Source: CAYWMP01 sp964459445
GTDB taxonomy: Bacteria; Desulfobacterota; DSM-4660; Desulfatiglandales; HGW-15
Direction: 5' to 3'
Assembly: GCA_964459445.1 (NCBI GenBank)
Contig: CAYWMP010000066.1
Span: 1 to 28,527, forward strand
DNA length: 28,527 nt
Shown here piece after piece: positions 24,296 through 28,527 of the stretch (the first letter of the stretch is position 1; each line of letters starts with the position of its first letter). The position numbers and the translations under genes were made by a program. The notes under the pieces were generated by a model. The model had not been told where the DNA came from. It worked only from the letters and a program-made list of their open reading frames with translations, and ran no database searches.

Positions 24296-25259
24296 TTATC
24301 CTGAATTCCTCTCGCCCAAGTAAATCATGCAGATGTACCACGCCTTTGATCCTGTTTTGTCTGTCTACAATACAAAGGTGGGTGATACCGTAGAGTTCCA
24401 TGACACCCAACGCTTCAGCGGCCGTTTGATTCTCATTGATGGTCCTCGGCAAAGGCGTCATGATATCCTCTGTCAGTTTTTCGTGGATTGATTCCTCATG
24501 AAGCAGGGCCCTTCTAAGATCGCCATCTGTTATGATTCCGGCCAGTTTATTATCATCGTCCACCACAAGGGCGGCACCGATCCCCTTTGAATCTATTTCG
24601 TTCAAGGCTTCCTTGACTTTGGAACCCAGGAAAACAATCGGAATGTGATCATCCGTAAACATGACTTCTCTCACTAGGATAGAGAGCCTTTCCCCGAGGC
24701 TCCCCCCGGGGTGGAAACGTTTGAAATCAGTAGGGTTAAACCGTCTGGAATTAATAAGGACAACTGCCAATGCATCCCCCATGGCAAGTGTGGCAGTCGT
24801 GCTTGCCGTCGGCGCCAGGCCCATGGGGCATGCTTCCCTCTCCACTGCGACATCGATAACCACGTCACTCTCCAGGGCCATGGGTGAATCCAGGCTCCCG
24901 GTAAAAGAGATGACTTTTGCATTCATGCGCTTGATAATGGGGAGGATGTTGTTGATCTCACCGGTCAGTCCGCTGTTGGAGATAGCCAGAATAACATCAT
25001 TCTCGGTGACCATCCCCAAATCCCCGTGGATGGCCTCTGCGGGGTGGAGGAATAAAGAGGGTGTTCCGGTGCTGTTCAGAGTGGCTGATATCTTCCTTGC
25101 AACCAGCCCGGATTTACCCATGCCGGTAAGGATAACGCGGCCCTTTGCATTTAGGATCAAGTTCACGGCCTTCTCGATTTCAGGGCCGACGCGATCCAGA
25201 AGGTCAAGGATGGCCTCGGCTTCGATTTTCAAAACTTCTTTTACCTGTTCAATGATCAT
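24273..25259 (-). CDS. kdsD: Arabinose-5-phosphate isomerase, KpsF/GutQ family
   Basis: This enzyme converts ribulose 5-phosphate to arabinose 5-phosphate, the first step towards KDO of lipopolysaccharide or capsule. The 328 residues show the SIS domain (about 35-170: VILTGMGKSGLVARKI, NSTGTPSLFLHPAEAIHGDLG, ISNSGLTGE) and the stretch ACPMGLAPTASTTATLAMGDALAVVL that marks KpsF/KdsD proteins, followed by two CBS domains (about 205-265 and 270-325). The presence of KDO synthesis supports an outer-membrane organism. No kdsA or kdsB is next to it; the downstream overlapping gene is an aldolase-like protein instead. Identification is secure for the family; the paralogue (KdsD, KpsF or GutQ) is inferred. 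Confidence 0.93.
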   Translation of the reverse strand: MIIEQVKEVLKIEAEAILDLLDRVGPEIEKAVNLILNAKGRVILTGMGKSGLVARKISATLNSTGTPSLFLHPAEAIHGDLGMVTENDVILAISNSGLTGEINNILPIIKRMNAKVISFTGSLDSPMALESDVVIDVAVEREACPMGLAPTASTTATLAMGDALAVVLINSRRFNPTDFKRFHPGGSLGERLSILVREVMFTDDHIPIVFLGSKVKEALNEIDSKGIGAALVVDDDNKLAGIITDGDLRRALLHEESIHEKLTEDIMTPLPRTINENQTAAEALGVMELYGITHLCIVDRQNRIKGVVHLHDLLGREEFRINGGFKSS

Positions 25260-25835
25260 TGGCGTAACTCTCTGAGTTCAATTTCAGTACATTTTCAATT
25301 CTAGGACCGGTATAGGGATATCGGATCCGGTTTGAGATCTGCGACTCACTATACAAACATAGGACATATTTGCAAGATGACACATGGTATCCTCAGTTTT
25401 GTCCGGCTCTCCCACCAACGACAAATGACGAATGACCAGTAACTAAACCCATGGGTGATCCTTTAGCATGATTCGGCGTTTATTCGCAAGGTGCAATTGG
25501 TCGTTCCAAACCCTCATAATCCTGGAGCGTGATTTGGCACGGCTTCGCACCTATATTAAGTACATAAGGTAGGATTCAGTCATATTTTTGGCATGTGGTC
25601 TGTAGTTCAAAGAAAAAGGGAAAAAAACTTAAAATTCATAAGGATGCAAAGCAGCAAAAATGGAACCCACGATTGATATAAGTCTATGATCGTTCAAACG
25701 CAACTGACAAGGGACATGGACTTTACGGATGATAAAGGAGAAATGGCATATTAGTTTGGGTTGAAATCCGGATGGCGTTATTATAGATGTAGCAGATCCT
25801 TCTATTTCAATAACAAGTACTTACGGGATGTTATT
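25260..25835. other. 576-base divergent spacer between kdsD and thrC
   Basis: The kdsD promoter lies at 25348-25375. At about 25421-25446 there is a decayed tandem repeat of the ACAAATGACGAATGACCAGTAAC type. The rest is A/T-rich with no supported gene. The thrC frame remains open back to 25761, but without family similarity. A short frame at 25717-25749 has too little to support it. Confidence 0.5.
25348..25375 (-). promoter_or_regulatory. Promoter of kdsD and the aldolase-like gene
   Basis: On the minus strand TTGCAA (25375-25370), 16 nt and TATAGT (25353-25348) fit a sigma70 promoter. The predicted leader to the kdsD ATG is about 80 nt. Prediction from consensus only. Confidence 0.4.
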
Positions 25836-27338
25836 ATGAAAATTAAACAATTTCCTGAAGAAATAGGGCCCTATCTCGTTCCGAAACCGACAGGTCGGAT
25901 GTATTATCGTTGCCTTGGTTGCGGTAAAGAATATGGCATAGAACGATTGCTCTATACCTGCTCTGGGTGTGGGAGTGTACTGCTCCTTTATGACCGGAAT
26001 TTTGAACAGGTCAAAAGCCTGGGCGGGAATCATTGGCAGAAGATCTTTGACTACAGGCGGATGCTAAACCACCAGGCACTCAAGGGCATCTTCCTTTACT
26101 ATGAGTTTGTAGCTCCAGTGATTCCATTGGAGCAGATTGTCTATTTGGGCGAAGGTCATACGCCGGTTGTGGAAGCCAATAGCAGACTCAAAGACATGAT
26201 CGGCATGGATTTCTACTTTAAAAACGATGGGCTCAATCCCAGCGCCTCGTTCAAGGACAGGGGCATGGCATGTGCGCTTAGTTATATCAACTTCTTCGCG
26301 AAAAGGGAAAATATCCAGGATATTCTGGCCATATGCGCCTCGACCGGGGACACATCGGCCTCTGCGGCGCTGTATTCGGCACACCTGGAAGACTATCTGA
26401 AATCCGCCGTTCTATTGCCCCACGGCAAGGTCACGCCGCACCAGTTATCCCAACCCTTGGGAAGTGGGGCCACGGTGTTGGAAATACCCGGGGTATTCGA
26501 CGACTGCATGAAGGTTGTGGAATCCCTGGCAGAAAATTATCATGTGGCTTTGCTGAATTCCAAGAATAGCTGGCGAATTCTGGGACAGCAGTCTTTCTCC
26601 TTTGAAATTGCCCAGGATTTCGATTACCAGGTTGGGGACAAGGTCGTGGTCCTGCCCATAGGAAATGCAGGAAATATCACGTCGGTTATGAGTGGGTTTC
26701 TCAAATTCTACCAGGCCGGTGTCATTGATGCGCTACCGAAAATCGTCGGCGTTCAATCGGAACACGCCGATCCTGTGTACAGATACTATCTGGAGGCGGA
26801 TGACAGCAAACGGCATTTTGAGCCGGTCACCGTGAAACCGAGTGTGGCCCAAGCCGCCATGATTGGCAATCCCGTATCCATGCCCAGGGTCATCGAGATT
26901 GCCCGGGAATATCGGAACATTGCAGGAGAGAGAAGCATCTTCGTGGTTCAGGTCAGCGAGCAAGAGATCATGGATTCCATGATTATTGCAAATCGAAGCG
27001 GGAACATCTCATGCACGCAGGGGGGGGAATCCATGGCTGGGCTTAAGAAGGCGATTCAGGAGGGATATGCCTCGAAGGGAGAGATTGCCATCCTGGACTC
27101 AACTGCTCATATGCTCAAGTTTATCAATTTCCAGGAAATGTACTTTAATGATGGGTTCGACGCATCCTTTCATATAACGCCCAGGAAAGACCTGAAAAAC
27201 GCTCCCCTGCTTGTTAGGCCTGAAGCCTTGGATAAATACCCTGAGCCCGGCAAACCACTTCAAGGAAAGGATATGGATCGATTTGTGGACGAGATGAGCA
27301 CGGAAATTGCAGAGATTCTGGGACTAAAAAAAAGGTAA
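25836..27338 (+). CDS. thrC: Threonine synthase
   Basis: ThrC converts O-phosphohomoserine to threonine with pyridoxal phosphate. From ATG 25836 the protein has 500 residues. An N-terminal zinc ribbon (Cys26, Cys29 and Cys42, Cys45) is followed by the fold-type II PLP core: GEGHTP near 106, the PLP lysine Lys140 in NPSASFKDRG, ASTGDTSASAALYSAH, NSWRILGQQSFSFEI, VVLPIGNAGNI and STAHMLKF near the C-terminus. This zinc-ribbon form resembles the archaeal/plant-type ThrC more than the E. coli type. The start was chosen at the first residues with family similarity; ribosome binding sequence is weak (GGGAT). The next gene begins 4 nt after the stop. Confidence 0.93.
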   Translation: MKIKQFPEEIGPYLVPKPTGRMYYRCLGCGKEYGIERLLYTCSGCGSVLLLYDRNFEQVKSLGGNHWQKIFDYRRMLNHQALKGIFLYYEFVAPVIPLEQIVYLGEGHTPVVEANSRLKDMIGMDFYFKNDGLNPSASFKDRGMACALSYINFFAKRENIQDILAICASTGDTSASAALYSAHLEDYLKSAVLLPHGKVTPHQLSQPLGSGATVLEIPGVFDDCMKVVESLAENYHVALLNSKNSWRILGQQSFSFEIAQDFDYQVGDKVVVLPIGNAGNITSVMSGFLKFYQAGVIDALPKIVGVQSEHADPVYRYYLEADDSKRHFEPVTVKPSVAQAAMIGNPVSMPRVIEIAREYRNIAGERSIFVVQVSEQEIMDSMIIANRSGNISCTQGGESMAGLKKAIQEGYASKGEIAILDSTAHMLKFINFQEMYFNDGFDASFHITPRKDLKNAPLLVRPEALDKYPEPGKPLQGKDMDRFVDEMSTEIAEILGLKKR

Positions 27339-27342
27339 TCAA

Positions 27343-27816
27343 ATGAACGTTCTATTTGTTTGCAGCGGAAATATCAGCAGGAGTTTTCTGGCAGAAAGAC
27401 TGGCCGGCGAAGAGATTGAGAAACGAGGGGTAGAAGAGATCGCGGTATCCTCGGCAGGGCTCCATGTGTATCCAGGAAATCCTCCGGATTCAAAGATGGT
27501 TGAATATCTGAAAAAACTGGAAATTCCCGCCAATAATCACGAGCCCAAACAAATGACAAAGGAGGATGCTGATTGGGCGGACCTTATCCTGGTTATGGAG
27601 ATACGGCATGCAAAAAAAATTGAGCGCCTATGGCCTGAGATGATGGCCAAAGTTCAACTCCTGGGGAAGTACGTATCTAATGGTCGAGATATAGATGACG
27701 TAATAGATCCTTTTGGAAGATCCGCCTATCACTATCGCCTCGCGCAGTCTCAGATCAGTCTGGCCGTAAAAACCTTTTTCGAAAAACTCTCCGCGGATTT
27801 GAATAGACACAATTGA
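27343..27816 (+). CDS. Low-molecular-weight protein-tyrosine phosphatase-like protein
   Basis: This 157-residue protein belongs to the LMW-PTP/ArsC superfamily. The P-loop CX5RS is at Cys7-Ser14 (VCSGNISRS), directly at the N-terminus as in the family, and the general-acid Asp is in DVIDPFG. Members dephosphorylate tyrosine on proteins, including tyrosine kinases of exopolysaccharide export, or reduce arsenate. The Asp-Pro loop and lack of the extra ArsC cysteines favour phosphatase activity, but this is not decisive. It follows thrC by 4 nt, so it is in the same operon despite no obvious functional link. Confidence 0.88.
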   Translation: MNVLFVCSGNISRSFLAERLAGEEIEKRGVEEIAVSSAGLHVYPGNPPDSKMVEYLKKLEIPANNHEPKQMTKEDADWADLILVMEIRHAKKIERLWPEMMAKVQLLGKYVSNGRDIDDVIDPFGRSAYHYRLAQSQISLAVKTFFEKLSADLNRHN

Positions 27817-27837
27817 TTTGCTTGTTCTCCTTCGCCA

Positions 27838-27945
27838 AAATACCCCGCAGCTTGTCCCTCCTCCGTAGTAATCTGCTTGGCAGGATGGATCGCAGCGAAG
27901 CGGAGATTCCCGCGCTTTAAGCGGGAGCGCCGGAACTTCATTTGT
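27838..27945. repeat. GC-rich repeat with palindromes, left of rlmH
   Basis: The 15-nt ACCCCGCAGCTTGT segment (27841-27855, including flanking T) recurs in inverted orientation at 28450-28464, so rlmH is bracketed by inverted copies. The stretch also contains CTCCGTAGTAATCTGC and GCAGCGAAGCGGAG modules and the hairpin TCCCGC (27908-27913) / GCGGGA (27921-27926). No coding capacity. Confidence 0.5.
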
Positions 27946-27964
27946 ATCGCCCTATCTTAAAGAC

Positions 27965-28438
27965 ATGTTGAAAATAAAAATCATTGTCGTGGATCGTACC
28001 AGATCCCCATTCCTCAGTGAAGCAGAGTCGTTCTACTTAAAACGCCTGAAAGGATATGCCCGGATTGAATGGATTGAGACCAAGGCGGCAAAAATAAACA
28101 AAGGCAGGCCGGAAGACGAGATTATCGCTATCGAGGGCGAGCATATTTCCCGAAAGCTCAAAAAGCAAGATTACCTGGTTGCTTTGGATCGAACAGGGCG
28201 CCAATTTGACTCCGAAGAGTTGGCAACCTGGCTGGAAAAGTTGGCCGTAGGGGCAAGTGGCCGAATTGCTTTTATAATCGGAGGTCCTTTGGGGCTTTCG
28301 AAAGACATCCTGAAAAACTCAAATAAAATTCTATCTCTTACAAGACTCACCTTGACTCACGAAATGACCCGCACAGTCCTCCTCGAACAGCTCTATAGGG
28401 CATTTACCATCCTCCGCGGGGAGAAATACCACAAATGA
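27965..28438 (+). CDS. rlmH: 23S rRNA pseudouridine-1915 N3-methyltransferase
   Basis: RlmH is a small SPOUT methyltransferase that methylates pseudouridine 1915 in helix 69 of 23S rRNA within the assembled ribosome. The 157 residues equal the usual length. The C-terminal knot has the SAM-binding IIGGPLGLS and the family-specific LTLTHEMTRTVLLEQLYRAFTILRGEKYHK ending. It is separated from the phosphatase gene by a GC-rich repeat and ends beside an inverted copy of part of that repeat. Identification is very secure. Confidence 0.97.
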   Translation: MLKIKIIVVDRTRSPFLSEAESFYLKRLKGYARIEWIETKAAKINKGRPEDEIIAIEGEHISRKLKKQDYLVALDRTGRQFDSEELATWLEKLAVGASGRIAFIIGGPLGLSKDILKNSNKILSLTRLTLTHEMTRTVLLEQLYRAFTILRGEKYHK

Positions 28439-28527
28439 AGCTCCCCGCAACAAGCTGCGGGGTATCAGAGCGGAATTGCGCCGAAGCAGACCCGCCTTTC
28501 CATCCTCCGTAGCCCGTCCTCCGCAGT
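28439..28527. repeat. GC-rich repeat with hairpin, right of rlmH, running off the window
   Basis: A 7-bp stem CCCCGCA (28443-28449) / TGCGGGG (28456-28462) lies immediately after the rlmH stop; without a T-tract it is a weak terminator candidate. It belongs with inverted copy 27841-27855. Downstream, modules such as CATCCTCCGTAG and CGTCCTCCGCAG match the family seen at 27857-27870. The window ends inside it. Confidence 0.5.

Noticed and set aside
28443..28462. Intrinsic terminator of rlmH
   Set aside because: The 7-bp GC stem is present but no T-tract follows; it is better explained as part of the inverted GC-rich repeat, so it was not listed as a terminator.

Overview
The window looks like a chromosomal segment of an anaerobic, Gram-negative bacterium, most likely of the sulfate-reducing Desulfobacterota (former Deltaproteobacteria). 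The taxonomic call is inference. It rests on an in-frame UGA in a HesB/IscA-like selenoprotein, a GcvH-like protein, lipoate ligase and biotin-synthase-like radical SAM protein encoded together, the lipoprotein and KDO genes expected of an outer-membrane organism, a SecA with a long internal insertion, and intergenic DNA full of short decayed repeats. No phage, rRNA operon, CRISPR array or intact insertion sequence is visible.

Layout, left to right. At 264-339 (minus) is tRNA-Lys(UUU) with its own promoter. From 743 to 7024 everything is on the minus strand: a biotin/lipoyl-synthase-like radical SAM protein, lipoate-protein ligase LplA and a GcvH-like lipoyl carrier, which form a small lipoylation cluster; then histidinol dehydrogenase (hisD), a zinc-ribbon Nudix hydrolase and a ChaN-like lipoprotein. 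A 205-bp element with 17-bp perfect terminal inverted repeats sits directly upstream of gcvH.

From 7402 to 19692 all genes are on the plus strand: GNAT acetyltransferase, uvrC, an M23 peptidase, secA, argJ, a PilZ protein, rdgB, the selenoprotein (with sigma70-type promoter, SECIS-like hairpin and strong terminator), a YggS-type PLP protein, a TtcA-like PP-loop ATPase and lgt. Transketolase (19736-21748) is on the minus strand. A MOP-superfamily membrane protein (21946-23286) is on the plus strand. A DapA-superfamily aldolase-like gene overlaps kdsD on the minus strand (23348-25259). The window ends on the plus strand with thrC, a low-molecular-weight protein-tyrosine phosphatase-like gene and rlmH.

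Most genes are housekeeping: DNA repair, protein export, amino-acid and nucleotide hygiene, envelope. The points that repay a second look are: (1) the HesB-like selenoprotein, which a standard gene caller would truncate at Sec34; (2) the gcvH-lplA-radical SAM cluster, a candidate lipoate assembly route of the LipS type; (3) the aldolase-like protein coupled to KdsD, in which both catalytic tyrosines of DapA appear to be replaced; (4) at least three unrelated palindromic or inverted-repeat elements in the spacers; and (5) many short-period, decayed intergenic repeats.
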